Shown: piece by piece, positions 45,767-60,487 of the stretch
Layout of the letters: the number at the start of each line of letters is the position of its first letter
Numbering within the stretch: the first letter of the stretch is position 1
Assembly: GCF_000344685.1 (NCBI RefSeq)
Contig: NW_006920414.1
Span: forward strand, 316,115-380,114
Length of the DNA: 64,000 nucleotides
Source: Gloeophyllum trabeum ATCC 11539
Lineage: Eukaryota > Basidiomycota > Agaricomycetes > Gloeophyllales > Gloeophyllaceae
Reading direction: 5' to 3'
The notes under the pieces: generated by a model
Database searches by the model: none
Seen by the model: only the letters and a program-made list of their open reading frames with translations
What the model was told of the DNA's origin: nothing
Made by a program: the position numbers and the translations under genes

Positions 45767-46670
45767 TATAGACATGCAGAGAAAGAGGACCAAAGCAAGA
45801 GTCAAGTCGCAAGGTATACGGCCGGCGATAGCCGGTGCTTCTCGAGTATGTATCACCAAGTACGGTTTCCGTGGGAGTTTCAAACTCCGCTTTCCGCGGA
45901 AATCCTTTCCGTGGAACTAATGTACCACAGGCAGTCCCGGAAGGGCCCGTGTCAGTCCCTAGGCGGGCGGTGACGAGGCCCTTGCTGGAGCTATGGTTTC
46001 GCGTGCTGATTCTGTGTAGTGAAGGTCCTACCATCACGTTGTCGATTATGAGTTCTTCAAGAAGCGCCCTGCGGCGTATCACACTCCATTACAACATCCC
46101 TTGATGATAGAGGGAATTAAACAATCTAAGGACATATCGTTGATGGCTGGAGCTCGGTGGAATGCCCGGGTTCAAGAGGACTGTATACACCCGGCTACAT
46201 TCGTTTTGACATATGTAACTGACTGTCGGGGTGCCCGGGCCTATCATTAATATTAGCTAGTGTCTTGCCAGCATGAGCACTCTTTGAGCGTGAAAATTCT
46301 CTAACTGCGTGGAAACCCTCCTATCCCTTGGTCTGAATCTTCCCCTCTCCAGTCTCCACTTGCGAAAGCTTCCTGCTGATCTCCCTGGCCTCCCTCCTAT
46401 AAGTTTGGTCTTGGCTTTTCTTCCATCATGCAGTTCCGGTATTGTGCGCAACCCTGCTAGTTTCGGGAAGTGTTATGTCTATCTATCGCCTGCCAGTCAG
46501 AGTGATCGAAGATCTGCTTCCGCCACCGCCACGCGGTTATCTTATCCACGCCAGGCACGTGCAGTCTGAGAAAAAATTGCTTTAGCCGAGGTTGCCGCTC
46601 ATACGCAAGTCGAATCGAACCTGGAGTCCGTCGACGTTGCTCTCGTCGACCTCCCCTCCGCTCCTCCCTC
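45767..46670 (+). other. Right edge of the transposon island and RIM2 upstream region
   Basis: No gene is supported. A locally palindromic stretch lies around 45864-45920 (CCGTGGGAGTTTC / CCGCGGAAATCC / CCGTGGAAC). The last part should hold the RIM2 promoter and 5' leader. Confidence 0.4.
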
Positions 46671-47769
46671 ATGTCGGACGAGCTGCCGCCACCGGTCGCC
46701 AGCCCCGCACGCAACAGCTTCCTCCCCGCAAAGTCATGGCAGCACTTTGTTGCTGGTGGGTAAGTCCAGCCCACTCGTATCTACGGCTTAATATTGAACA
46801 TGTACCTGCAGATTGGGAGGGATGTGCGGGGCGATTGTGACGAGCCCGTTTGATGTTGTGAAGACACGGCTGCAGTCTAGCTTATACCAGGAGCACCACG
46901 CGAAACTGAGCGTACCAGGTGGGGCGACCGTCGCCGTTCGCAAACCGGGTGGGCTTCTATGGAATTTCGTCGAGACGGCACATATCATCCGGTACGCACC
47001 AGCATTTCATTCTGCTCCATCATGCGTCTGATACCTTCTACTTTCCAGCGACATTTACCGCGATGAATCCCCCCGTGCGCTGTTCAAAGGCCTGGGGCCG
47101 ACACTCGTGGGTGTCATCCCCGCGCGCTCGATCAACTTCTTCACGTACGGCAACGGCAAGCAGCTCATCGCGACGCACTTCAACCACGGCGAGGAGAACT
47201 CGTACGTGCACCTGACCGCCGCGGCGCTCGCGGGGATTGTGACGGGGACCGCAACGAACCCGATCTGGGTCGTCAAGACGCGGCTGCAGCTCGAGCGCGA
47301 GCACCACCACGGGCGCGCGCCGGGGAGCTGGGCCATGATCACGCGCATTCTGCGCGAGGAGGGTGTGCGCGGGTTCTACAAGGGGCTCAGCGCGAGTTAT
47401 TTGGGTGTGACGGAGGGCACGATCCAGTGGACGCTGTACGAGCGGCTGAAGAAGCTGACGAGAAATGTGGAGGGCAAGGGCGGGGCCGGCGAGTGGTTCG
47501 GCATGCTCGGGAGCGCGGGGACGGCCAAGTGCGTCGCGAGCCTGATCACGTACCCGCACGAGGTGCTCCGCACGCGCCTGAGGCAGCCGCTCGTGGACGG
47601 GAAGGTGAAGTATACGGGCTTGGTGCAGACGTTCAGGCTTGTGCTCGCGGAGGAGGGCGCGAAGGCGCTGTATGGGGGCCTGAGCGCGCATTTGATGCGC
47701 GTGGTGCCGAATGCAGCGGTGATGTATTCGATTTATGAGGGGGTGTTGAGTTGGGGGGAGAGTCGGTAG
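46671..47769 (+). CDS. RIM2: Mitochondrial pyrimidine nucleotide carrier (SLC25 family)
   Basis: Three exons from ATG 46671 (MSDELPPPVASPARNSFLPA). There are three carrier repeats with the expected signatures: SPFDVVKTRLQ, NPIWVVKTRLQ and YPHEVLRTRLR, plus the repeat-end motifs ALFKGLGPTLVGVIPARS, GFYKGLSASYLG and ALYGGLSAHLMRVVPN. The P-I-W form of the second signature is shared by the SLC25A32/33/36 branch. The insert before the second helix pair (KPGGLLWNFVETAHIIRDIY) fits RIM2/SLC25A33-36. The protein exchanges pyrimidine (deoxy)nucleotides across the inner mitochondrial membrane for mtDNA and RNA synthesis. A folate or NAD carrier is a less likely alternative. Confidence 0.85.
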
Positions 47770-48696
47770 CGGAGGCAGGGTGAGGTATGGGCTTCAAGGG
47801 TCCTTGTGGTGAAAAGTACTGTACATTCTCCTCTATCCTCGCTCGCTCACGTTTCCCTGGCTCTCATAGACCCAACTCTACACAGGCACTGTATTTCTAT
47901 GCATATCGACGCTTCCGTTGAGGATGATCGTAATTCACGTACCGTACGTACCCATGGCTTTCATGCACGTGTAATCTATGTAAATTATACTTTGTTGCTT
48001 GGATATGCTGGACGTGAGGCTAGGCGAAGATGATCAGGCCTCCCGAGGGAGGATCGATATCCAAGTGCTGATATGAAGCATTGAACCCTGTGATAAGCCA
48101 AGTCTATGGATACCTGCACTTGGTAGATCACAGCTCCGAAGCTTCCACTTGCTGTGAATCCCTGGACCCTCGAACCTTACTCTGGTTCCTTTCAAGGTTG
48201 AAGTGAGCCGTGGTCTTGTACCTGGTCCTCTTCGCATTGAGTTGTGAGCAACATGTGCTGTGCCGGTGCTTATTAGAACCCAGGTTAGTGGGTTCAGGAA
48301 GGCTATATTTCTGTTTTCGCTGAGCGCTTTGCAACTGAGCATTGCAGGATTTAGTACGGTTCTCCTGCAGCATGATATGTAGTGCTAGCAGGTAATGCAA
48401 ACAAAAATACTACAGAAGTGTAAGAAACCACTCCTGCTGTGCCTGAGGCAGCACCGAGGTTCCCGCCACAATTGCCGCTTTGGGGAGACCAGTGAGACAA
48501 GAAGGTGCTGGAAGCCACAAGAAGCGTCCATGCGGGACCTCATACTCCCACGGCTATGTGACGTTCTCCCGCGTTTTGTCATGAGGGGACGCGCGTCGTC
48601 CTTAGAGTTGACCCTCATCTACTTAAGAGGCTCTCTGCTTTCGCGACCTGCTTTCACTTTCAGACCCACGACACGACCAAGTAGCACATATCAGCC
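47770..48696 (+). other. Intergenic region RIM2 to CDC48
   Basis: No gene is supported in about 0.9 kb. The end should include the CDC48 promoter. No clear TATA box is seen. Confidence 0.45.
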
Positions 48697-51356
<2,660 letters not shown>

Positions 51357-51727
51357 GTGAAGTGTCCCGTTTTCTCCTTTCCTCCTTTGTCATCACGTTT
51401 CCGGTGTTGGATGGCATGACGATAGAACCGTAGCAGCATTTTCTTTCCAAAGCTTTGTATTGTAGTTGAAGCAACCTCATTCTTGCACTATCATTAGGCT
51501 TCAGGCTATTTTGAGTGTGTACGCAGGGTCTATGACGGTGCATGTACGCAAGGTAACACTTGACATGGCCGCCTTACAAGGTCGCCTACATTTTATGGCA
51601 ATTGCCCAGCATAGGCACGTCATTGACACTGGGGCCCCGCTTCGTGCCTGACACCCGAACGTCGTCGACGCTGTCCGCGGCATCGAGCGCGACGCAGCGC
51701 ATCTTGATCACGTACACCACATACACG

Positions 51728-53624
51728 ATGGACGCTGGTCGCGCCTTCTCCTCTGCATCCCGCTCGTTATCGTCCTCGTCCCTGAAGGACAAGCTGTCAA
51801 AGGTCTCGAAGCTCAGCACCACTCCTCTGCGACCGGTCGCTGCCCATGTCAAGAATATCGAGTGGGTGTTGCCGGCCTAGTATGTCATGCATGCAGACGT
51901 TGACGGGCGTCGTGATGTTGCAGCTTCGTCCCGTCCAAGATCCCCCGGAAACGGAGGCTGCAGATGCTCGCTGTTGCAGTATGGGCGCTCCTGATACCCA
52001 TCACGACGTTTTTGTTCCTCATACTATGGTGCGTCCATTCCTCCTGTCATGCTTGTGGCTGAGGGTTAACGAGATGTTTTAGTTCTTTTCCACCGCTGTG
52101 GCCATTTTTAGCGGCGTATCTTATATGGATAAGATGGATAGACCGGAGTCCTGAGCATGGCGGGAGGATAAGTCCGTGGTTCCGCTCGATGAGGTTCTGG
52201 AGATACTTTGCCGACTACTACCCTGCATCGTGAGTGCATACACTATACAATTGCTACGTCCTGATGTGTACAAGAGTCATGCAAGGTTCTTGAAGGTCTG
52301 GTGACACCCTCCTCTCATGGTTCCGCACCCTCCTAACAAAGTTGTTGTCGCGTTCAGGAATGCGACCTCCCCCCAGACCGACCTTACGTCTTCGGGTATC
52401 ACCCTCATGGTAATGAACATTACCGCCCTTCGTGCATGCCGGGCAGGTGCTGAGTCGTCATTCACAGGCATCATTGGCATGTGCGTCGTCCGTCCGTTTG
52501 TCTGTGAGACTCTCACCGCGGCTGCTGAGGCATTGCGTATAACAGGGGTGCCATGGCCACTTTCGCCACCGAAGGTGAGTATCCTATCGCCTTTACCCTG
52601 TTCTGAATACTGATCAGATCCCCTTCTAGCCACTGGATTCAGCGAACAGTTCCCTGGGCTCACTCCCCACCTGCTCACCCTAGCCACAAATTTCACCATG
52701 CCCATATACAGAGACATCATCCTCGCCCTGGGCATATGCTCCGTCAGCAAGCAGTCCTGCTCGAACATCCTCAGCAGCGGCCCCGGGCAGGCTATCACAA
52801 TCGTAGTAGGAGGCGCAGCAGAGAGTCTTAGCGCTCGGCCGGGCACGGCCGACCTCACGCTCAAACGGAGGTGAGAGGGTTGCGAGGATTGCGTGCGTAA
52901 AAGGCTTTACACCTATTTTATTAGGCTTGGCTTCATCAAGATTGCTATACAACACGGGCGAGTCTGGGATACCCTGGTTACCCACGTTCGCGGCTGACCT
53001 CTTGTATACTACAGAGCGGCACTGGTCCCTGTATTTTCTTTCGGCGAGAATGATGTGAGTGTTTTTGGGCGCTCTTCGTCTGCGCGTACTAACGGTACCC
53101 TCTTGCCGTTGGTGGTGTTAGATTTATCAACAAATGCCCAACGAAAAGGGAACCACAATATATGCCCTACAGAAGAAATTCCAGAGCGTCTTCGGCTTCA
53201 CGTTGCCCTTGTTCCACGGTCGGGGCATGCTAAATTGTACGCTGTCTGTCCTCGTCTGCAGTACTGTAATGACACGTGGTTGGGTGCCCAGATAACCTTG
53301 GTTTGATGCCGTATCGACGGCGGATCGTGTCTGTCAGTGAGTGTCGAATGCGCATCACCCTCTTCCCTACCTTCATCGGCTGTATTTCTTACCCGATCCC
53401 TAGTCGGTCGGCCCATATTATGCGAGAAGTGCGAGAAGCCAAGCATGGAGGAGGTTACGCGGGTGCAACAGGAGTACATCGCAGAGCTGCTCAGGTGCGT
53501 TTCACTTCCACCTCAGCTGCTCTCGCCGTTGTGGACCTTACGCGCGTGCTTGCTCAGAATATGGGACACGTACAAAGATCAATTTGCTCGGTCGCGGAAG
53601 AGAGAACTGAGTATTATTGATTGA
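51728..53624 (+). CDS. DGA1: Diacylglycerol O-acyltransferase, DGAT2 type
   Basis: An intron-rich gene, with about a dozen exons. The reconstructed protein begins MDAGRAFSSASRSLSS, then has a hydrophobic hairpin (WALLIPITTFLFLILW / PPLWPFLAAYLIWI), RYFADYYPASFLKECDLPP, the DGAT2 catalytic signature DRPYVFGYHPHGIIGMGAMA, ITIVVGGAAESLSARPGT, LVPVFSFGEND, FGFTLPLFHGRGML and a C-terminal RELSIID. It makes triacylglycerol at the ER and lipid droplets from diacylglycerol and acyl-CoA. One exon (52286-52295) has only 10 bases, and the intron 52958-53014 uses a GC donor; both are needed to keep the frame. It follows CDC48 by 371 bases on the same strand. Confidence 0.92.
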
Positions 53625-53879
53625 TGGCGGATGCTGACGAGTGCTGCTGTCCTTGTATACAACATCTAGAGGCACATATCAACACTTGGCCGTAATAAGG
53701 AAAACAAGTTATATGACCAGCTAGAGGATACAGTTCTCACGGGGTGTCGCTCATATGTTCATTTTCCCCCTAGATCTCACGGAGTGGTTGAATATATCGG
53801 CACTCTGATGGTGCCGTCGCTGTCTGCCCTTGACGAAGCTGCCAACTCGGTAATATTTTCACGTTCTCTGCAGTGTGAT

Positions 53880-54473
53880 TCACTCTCTGAACTTGAATAG
53901 TCTAACAAATTTCCATCGACCCCCTGGCTTATACTCCCAAAGCTCCACGCCCAGTGCTTTGCCCTCCTTTGTCATGCCTTCCTCCTCCCCAGCGTTGTTC
54001 AGCCTGGCTTCGAGCTCCAGGAAGCACGCCTCCGCTTTAGCTGCGTCCGTCTCCTTATTCATGATGGTAAAGTGCGGCCTCGAGAGCGTTTGTCTGTCTT
54101 GATTCGTCAACTCTTGTTCCTTCCACATTGCACGCAGCCGGCGCCGGAATGCCACGAGTTGCGACTTCCCCGCCCCGATGTCTATGGCTACGCCGCGTTG
54201 GCCCATCTTGAACGCCATCCCGAGTCCGATGTCGAAGGCGCTGGTTCTCTCTGTGACTGACCGTAAGTCGTCAAGGATCTTGGACAGGCTGGGTTGCGAG
54301 GACGGCAATGCGTGGAATAAGGTGAGATGCCCTGGAACCAGCAGGCGGTGAGCGGGGAAGTACGTCGTACGGAGATCATTGATACAAGTCTGAAGAGGGG
54401 ATGATATGTGGAGGGTTAGGACCAAGGGTCCTTGGATAGCCTCGAGTGCGGCTGTATGAGCTCGATGGTACAT
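53880..54473 (-). CDS. 2H phosphoesterase (2'-5' RNA ligase-like)
   Basis: A single exon of 197 residues from MYHRAHTAALEAIQGPLVLT; the frame extends further upstream but has no ATG there. The two catalytic H-x-T motifs are H49-L-T51 in LLVPGHLTLFHALP and H134-F-T136 in LSRPHFTIMNK, the defining pair of the 2H superfamily. The C-terminus (GGRWKFVRLFKFRE) is the typical last strand. Family members cleave or join 2'-5' or cyclic phosphates in RNA processing; the exact substrate is unknown. It converges with DGAT2. Confidence 0.8.
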   Translation of the reverse strand: MYHRAHTAALEAIQGPLVLTLHISSPLQTCINDLRTTYFPAHRLLVPGHLTLFHALPSSQPSLSKILDDLRSVTERTSAFDIGLGMAFKMGQRGVAIDIGAGKSQLVAFRRRLRAMWKEQELTNQDRQTLSRPHFTIMNKETDAAKAEACFLELEARLNNAGEEEGMTKEGKALGVELWEYKPGGRWKFVRLFKFRE

Positions 54474-54847
54474 GGCTTGGAAAGTCGAGCGCAGGGACCA
54501 CGAATCAAAGGCCAGCACATTCAGGACGATCGCCCCGATTGATGTACGTCAGCCACCTGCCACTTCCATGATTCACTTACCGATCGATCGCAGCAGGAGA
54601 TTCGTGACAATCTCAGTATCTCACAGTATGTCCCACACGAGATCACCCGAAGCACGCCAATTGTACCATCACAAGAAAGACGAATAACTCCGAAGATAGA
54701 TGTGACAAAACGAACGTATACGTAGTGGGCTGCATCCGAAACACGCAGCCCTTTTGGACCCAGGTATCTAGCAATGTCCATCGAAACAAAGAGCGTGGGT
54801 TGCTGACGTATCAGCACTAGGTAAAATGTCCTTTCCCTATGCCTCCA

Positions 54848-56830
54848 TCAAGAGGATGACGTGGTGTTGTAATAGTAGGGGTCGCAGACGCTGGCGTTGT
54901 GGTACGCCGCCGGGTCCTTGGTGAGGAAACCGTAATTGACTCCATCAAGGTAGGACCTGTGACAGGCCGTGTCAGCATGGGGAGAAATACGCATTGCAGG
55001 CAGGAATCAATCACCATTGCCTAGAGAGGTTGCCAGCCAGCTCGGAAATCTCTACGTGGAAGTTCCAGAACTATATTCCCAAATATTTTCAGCAATCCAT
55101 CGCTTGGTGGAATTACAGGCCCGATCACTTACGAGCCACCCAGCGCCCTTGGTGTAAGCCATCTTCTGTGCGTCCGCCCACATGTACAGGAACTCGTCCG
55201 TTGCGTCGAATTGCGTGGGCAGGCCCCACTCGCCGAACCAGAGCGGGGTATCGCCTACGGCAGCGTCGTTCTGCACCCGCTGGAGATCTGGTGATGCGGG
55301 CAGTCAGAGTCAAAAGGCCTCGAGACGCGGACGAATTGACGTACTGCAAATGCTGGTCATGTACGCGTCCGGATTCGGGTCGGCCACGCCCTGAGTGGAA
55401 AGTCTATGAAGGCAGAGAAAAGCAAATAGGACAAGGGCTTACACCGTAGCTGTGGAATAATGTGAGTAAGACACGGCCCAGCGAGTTTTCAGCGAGACTC
55501 ACTTGTAGTAGAGGTGGTTGTCGTAGCCCTGCGGACCGATCGCGGCATAGGCGGGGTTCGGCGGGTCGTTATACTGCCAGTTGACATCCATAAAGCTATA
55601 ACCGCCGTCAATCACACCTCCCAGCCGTGCCTAGCACCCCAAACTCACTTGGTCATCAACGGCGTCCTGGACGAGAACAAGGGTGCCTGGGTGGACGTAA
55701 AGTCCAAGATGGTCGGGATCGCGAGCTCGGCCGCCATCTCGAGCAGGATCGGCGCGGCCTCGAGCAGTGCGGCCGTGACGTTCTGGTTGAAGATCGACGG
55801 CAGGCTCGTGCTTGTGGCGACCTGGATGAACGCCGCGGACGTGTTGGACGTGCCCAGGGAGACGTCCAGGGACACGCCCGGCACGGGGATGCCAAGGATG
55901 AGCTCGACTGCGCGAATCGTCTGCACGAAGTTGACCTGGACTGCGGGCGGGTGAGAGGTAGGCCTAGGTAAGCAAAAGGAAGCGTACATTGGCCGTAGCC
56001 GGGCGTTTGGTCTGCGTTCATGATCGGCTCGTTGACGGCTTCGATGGCGAAGACGCTGTTGAACGCGGGGTCGAGGTGCGTCAGCGCGGTCATGACGGCG
56101 GTCCATACCAGTGCGCGGTGGTAGTTGTACGGGGTCTACGCAAGTATTCTCTATTATCCCATCCAATATCACACTCTTCCCGCACTCACGTAGAACTCCA
56201 CGTCTTGGGTACAATGCCCCGTAAACTGCTGGCCGGCCGTCTGCACGCCCGGCAACGCATGGTGGTCCAGAATCGCGACCATGCCCGCGTCCTGGAGCTG
56301 CTGCAGGCCGCGCTGGAGCTGCTTGATCCCGCCGCGTGGGTAGTACTCGCTCGAGCGGTTCACGAGCGGCTCGACGATCCAGTAGCCCAGCGGGATGCGC
56401 ACGGCGTTGATGCCGTCCGCCTTGAGCTGCTGCACGTGGTCCTCGGTGAACCACGTCGACCAGTGCTTGTCGAAGGTCGCGTCGACGGTGTCCGGGTAGG
56501 CCTTGGCGAAGGACCACTCGTCCGCGATGCAGGTCGAGCAGTCGCTGCAGGACTGGCCGCCCATGTCAAGCCATTCTGTCGGATGCGTTGGTTAGAATGT
56601 GTTCTTTTGGTACGGCTCTCTCGAGACGTGCCTTGCGGAAGCATCCATGCTTCGAGGACCAACCTGCGTGCGCTGAGCATATGTACGTCGCACCCCTCGT
56701 GACACGGAGACACTCACCACGAACCGAGGTTAACACCGTATAGCTTCGGCGGGACATTCCCGACAGCAGACGCAAGCCTGAAAAGAGCGAAGTGGAGCAA
56801 AAGAGCGACAAGGGGCGCGAGAGCCTGCAT
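54848..56830 (-). CDS. Secreted glycoside hydrolase family 5 (exo-1,3-beta-glucanase-like)
   Basis: About ten exons. The start (MQALAPLVALLLHFALFRLASA) is a signal peptide; then VNLGSWLVLEAWMLPQ, GINAVRIPLGYWIVEPLV, AILDHHALPG, the acid/base Glu in AIEAVNEPI (near 56022-56039), LYYNYGGVADPNPDAY, the nucleophile Glu in PLWFGEWGLPTQF (near 55230) and GWLFWNFHVEISELAGNLSR. This layout resembles fungal GH5 exo-1,3-beta-glucosidases. Related GH5 activities (1,6-glucan, mannan) cannot be excluded. An extra Cys-rich loop, CSDCSTCIADEWSFAKAYP, follows WLDMGGQS. Intron 56576-56631 needs a GC donor. The N-terminal intron is closest to the putative promoter, with a TATAAAT trace near 56870. Confidence 0.85.
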
Positions 56831-58334
56831 CTTGCTGGCGCGCTGCCCACCGGAAAGCTTCAGTTTTTATAGAGGAGGGAAGGGAAAAGGAAGGAATAGC
56901 GGACGCCGTCTTTATACCGCTCGGACGCGCGAGCGCGCAGGCTTCGGACAGGGACGAGCTTATAGAAATAGCACCGCCGGGGGGCTTGTGACCTCCCGTA
57001 ACGAGATCGAAGCGCGCGTATCCCACGCGTTCAGGCGACATTTACGGGCGCGCCTCGTCTCCTTTGCGCTTGCCGACCGCAGAAGAGGATGCCCAGTGCG
57101 CAAATGCAGGTCGACGGCCAAGGCAGGCGCTTGAAATACCCTGAGACGACGCCTTGCTGGGAAGCTGGCGATCGGCGTGCGTACGTACACGCGAGCTAAT
57201 TAACGCGGTCGCGGTGACACGCTCACGTGCGCGGGTCACGGAGCGCGTCGTGCCATTGGACGGCGGGGTGCGGTGGACGAGCGCGGATGAGTAAACGGGA
57301 TGAGCGGTGAGAGATCACCACGAGGCTCGCAAGCAGATGCGCTGAATCTTCCATCTATAGTGTCCTCCCTTCGTGCGCACGCCCGGTGTATCGGGAGCTG
57401 AAGGGCGTGATGCTGAAGGCCAGAAAGCTCGGACGCAGATGCCGCTGAGAACGCTCCCACTTGCCGCCCCCTGCGAATCGGTCCGTTGGGAGTTGCGGCA
57501 TCGAACAGACAGGTGCCCTGCCGCTGGCATGCTCCTGACGAATTCTGCCGCCGCGGGTACGCAGCTCGAACGGCGTCTTGCAAAGCTGAGCCTGGCAAGG
57601 AAGATAGGCTCACAAACGCAAACCCCGCCGCGGGCAGGGGGACAGCCGAAACCCGACTGAACACCGCCGTTGGTTATGGTACTTACCAGCCGGACCTGCC
57701 GGCAGTGCGGCAGCCTGGAGCTCGCGTGGAGGGGGGAAGGGGGGAAGGAAGAAGGGAAGGGAGTGCCTCGCGATGTTCATTTGCCCCTCTCATACGAATG
57801 TCAAGGAAGAGTACTTAAGGGGACGAGAGACATCACAGAGGCACCAAACCGAGTAGTACCCCTACCATAATAGGTAATATATATTCCGCATTGGGAGCCT
57901 CACTCGATATACCGCACAGATCACTGCTGCCAGTCGAAGGCCCGACGACAGGAGCGACCGATACTAGACCCGTGACCGGCCTGTGGCGGTGAGCGAAATG
58001 TGGCCAGAGAAAGGAAGAGCGAGGTCGGGAAATCTAAAGAGCGTGCGCGATTCCAAGGAGGCTGGACCGATGTGGATCTTGGACAGCGCGAGCAGTCTTT
58101 GAGCATGGCGGGATTGGCGTGTCGCCGCCTGAGAGCCAACCTCGGGGCAAAGTGTTTTCAGAGAACACACCGGGTCCTCTATTCCTAGGCCCGTGACAGA
58201 AGTAGACGATGTCCGCCGAAGAACCACCAGATTCGGACGCTGCAACCACGACGCCTCCATCAAGCCCTAATACACCCCTCTCACTACCCCTCACCTCCTC
58301 CCCCGCAATACTACCACCCACCGGCGAGCCCTCC
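56831..58334 (-). other. Intergenic region with no gene seen
   Basis: 1.5 kb between the GH5 start and the 3' end of the amidotransferase gene. GC-rich with short open frames on both strands, none extendable by splicing. No RNA gene or repeat was recognised. Confidence 0.45.
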
Positions 58335-60487
58335 TCACATCCCCACCACCGCCTCCACCACCCTCCCCACGCCCAGCACGCCCTCCTCGTCGCCCCACTG
58401 CCCCACGACGCTCACGCCGACCGGCCAGCCGTCGGCCAGGCCCGCGGGGACGCTGAGCGCGGGCAGCCCGGCGAGGGAGGCGGGCGTGGTGAGCGTGTCC
58501 TGGACGTACGCGTCCAGGTGTGTTGCGGGGGAGGGGGCGGGGAGCGGCGGCGCGGTGCGCATCGCGGAGGGGTGCAGGAGGACGTCGACTTTGCCTTCCT
58601 CTTCGCGTTCATCCGAGCGTGATGGGGACCCGCGGAGCGGGTTCGGCTTCAAGAAGACGCGGTCGAAGTCCGCCTTGATGAGCCGCCGGACGCGCTGCGC
58701 TTGCAGGAAGTAGTTGTCGAACGCGCTGCGCGGGTGGGGGGTTCAGATTTGTGTTTGTGTGGGGAGAAAAGGAAGGAGGGGGAGGGAGGGGAGAGGAGAG
58801 GGAACGAAAATAGGGAGGGGAGAGGGAACGAAAATGGGTGTGGGGATGGGAGGAGCAACGAAAAGAGGGGAGAAGGACGCACTCCGCACTCAACGCGTAC
58901 GTCCCCAACAACACCCGCTTCCGGACCTCCCTCCCGAAGCCTTTGGTCCGCGAGTGGGCATATACCTGGCTCGCTTTGGCGCGGTCCGCGCCGGGGGGCG
59001 GGGGGACGTGTTTACCTGGGTGAGCGGCTCTGATCAGCATCGTGCGGATTGTACTCGGCGCACATCGAGTGAAGACAAACTCGGACTCGAAGGCAAAGGG
59101 AAAGTCACACACGAACACGGACACGGACACGCTGGCAGCAAATAAGGGAAATAGAGTAAGAGTAAGAGTAAGAGTAAGAGTAAGAGGGCGTGAAACAGAA
59201 ACGCAGAATAGAGCAAGGCAGCCAAACAACACTGACCGTAGCGCACCCCGTCGAACCGCCCCAAACTGCTCCCCGCCTCCGCGCTGGCGATCACGTAGTA
59301 CGCGCTCAGGGCGAAGCGCGTGCTGGGGAGGGACACGGGGACGAGGGCGGCGCCGCGCGCGCGCAGGGCGCGGAGGAGGGGCCGGAGGGGGAGGGCGGGG
59401 AGCTCGGCGGGGAAGTATTCCTAAGGGGGGTGAGCGGAAAGGGAAGGGAAGGGAAGGGAAGGGAAGGGAGGACGGAGCGGACCTGCGGAATCCCGATCGT
59501 GAGCCCGCGCAGGTCGGAGGGGTCCCGCCCCCGCGCGGGGGCGGAACGCGCGCGCTGCCGGATGGAGGGCGGGAGGGAGGTGGGGTCGCGCGGGTCGTGG
59601 TGGTTTAGGGTTGCTGTGGCGCGGGGTAAGGTGGGTTTTCATAGGGTTAGGGGAAAGGGAAGGAGGCAAGGCGCACCGAACACTTTGTGGACGTCGGCGA
59701 CGGAGCGCGCGAGGACGCCGACGCAGTCGAGCGAGTCGGAGTAGGAGACGACGCCCCACCTGTTGGCAGATCAGTTTGAGGTTGCGTGCGCGGGATAAGG
59801 GCGCGGGGAAGACGCGCCTGCTCAGCAGCCCATAGGACGGTTTGAGCCCGACTACCCCGCAGTAGGCCGCGGGGAGGCGGACGGAGCCGCCCGTGTCCGT
59901 GCCGAGCGCGCTGTCCCGAGCGCTCATCAGCACTCGAAAATGTAAATAGATCGATGAAAAGACACGCACACGTCGCACAACCCAGCGGCTACAGCAGCGG
60001 CCGACCCGCCCGAGCTGCCGCCCGCGCTCCGCGGGGCGTGTTCGTGTTCGTCGCGTGGCACCCAGGGGTTGAGGACGGGCCCGTGGATGGAGTGGACGTT
60101 GAGCGAGCTGGCGGGGCGGGCGCGGTCAACAAACAAGCACGGGGATGGAAGCGGGCGCACCCCATGCCGAACTCGTCGCAGTTGGCTTTGCCGACGATCT
60201 GGGCGCCGGCGGCGCGCAGGAGGGAGACGACGGTGGCGTCGAACGGGGAGGTGAAGTCTGTAGGGCGTGAGAGATAAGGAGGACGGGAAAGGAGGGGGAA
60301 GGGAGAGCGCACCGCGGAGCATCTCGGACGAACACGTCGTGGGCATGTCGCGCGTGCAGATGTTGTCCTTCACCGCGACCCGCGTCCCGCTCAGCGGCCC
60401 CGGGCGGGCGGGCGGGGGCGTCGGCGGCGTGTAGACGAGCGCATTGGTCTTGGCGGCGCGGGTGTGGAGGGAGCGCGCGAGCTTCAT
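58335..60487 (-). CDS. HER2: Mitochondrial glutamyl-tRNA(Gln) amidotransferase subunit A
   Basis: About eight exons. The start [20 protein letters not shown] is a basic presequence. The amidase signature is complete: catalytic Lys in [24 protein letters not shown], cis-Ser in [14 protein letters not shown] and nucleophile Ser in [25 protein letters not shown]. The C-terminal part holds [27 protein letters not shown] and [12 protein letters not shown]. With GatB and GatF/GatC it converts Glu-tRNA(Gln) to Gln-tRNA(Gln) in mitochondria. Intron 59760-59817 uses a GC donor. Several introns are unusually long and rich in GA or GTAAGA repeats. A related fatty-acid amide hydrolase is unlikely given the tRNA-amidotransferase motifs. 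Confidence 0.88.
58735..58880 (-). repeat. Purine-rich intronic repeat in the GatA gene
   Basis: The plus strand reads in blocks of GAGAGGGAACGAAAAT, repeated within a longer AGG/GA-rich tract. It falls in an intron of the amidotransferase gene and lengthens it well beyond the local norm. Confidence 0.5.
59155..59187 (+). repeat. (AGTAAG)n microsatellite in a GatA intron
   Basis: About five direct copies of AGTAAG follow one another on the plus strand. Located in an intron, so probably neutral. Confidence 0.7.
59440..59469 (+). repeat. (GGGAA)n microsatellite in a GatA intron
   Basis: Repeated GGGAA units, in intron sequence of the amidotransferase gene. Confidence 0.7.

Noticed and set aside
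45835..46104. Short forward frame after the second MITE
   Set aside because: It runs through palindromic GC-rich sequence with no motif or splice logic.
55627..56702. Plus-strand frames opposite the GH5 gene
   Set aside because: The minus strand has both catalytic glutamates and splices cleanly; the plus frames are Arg-rich shadows without motifs.
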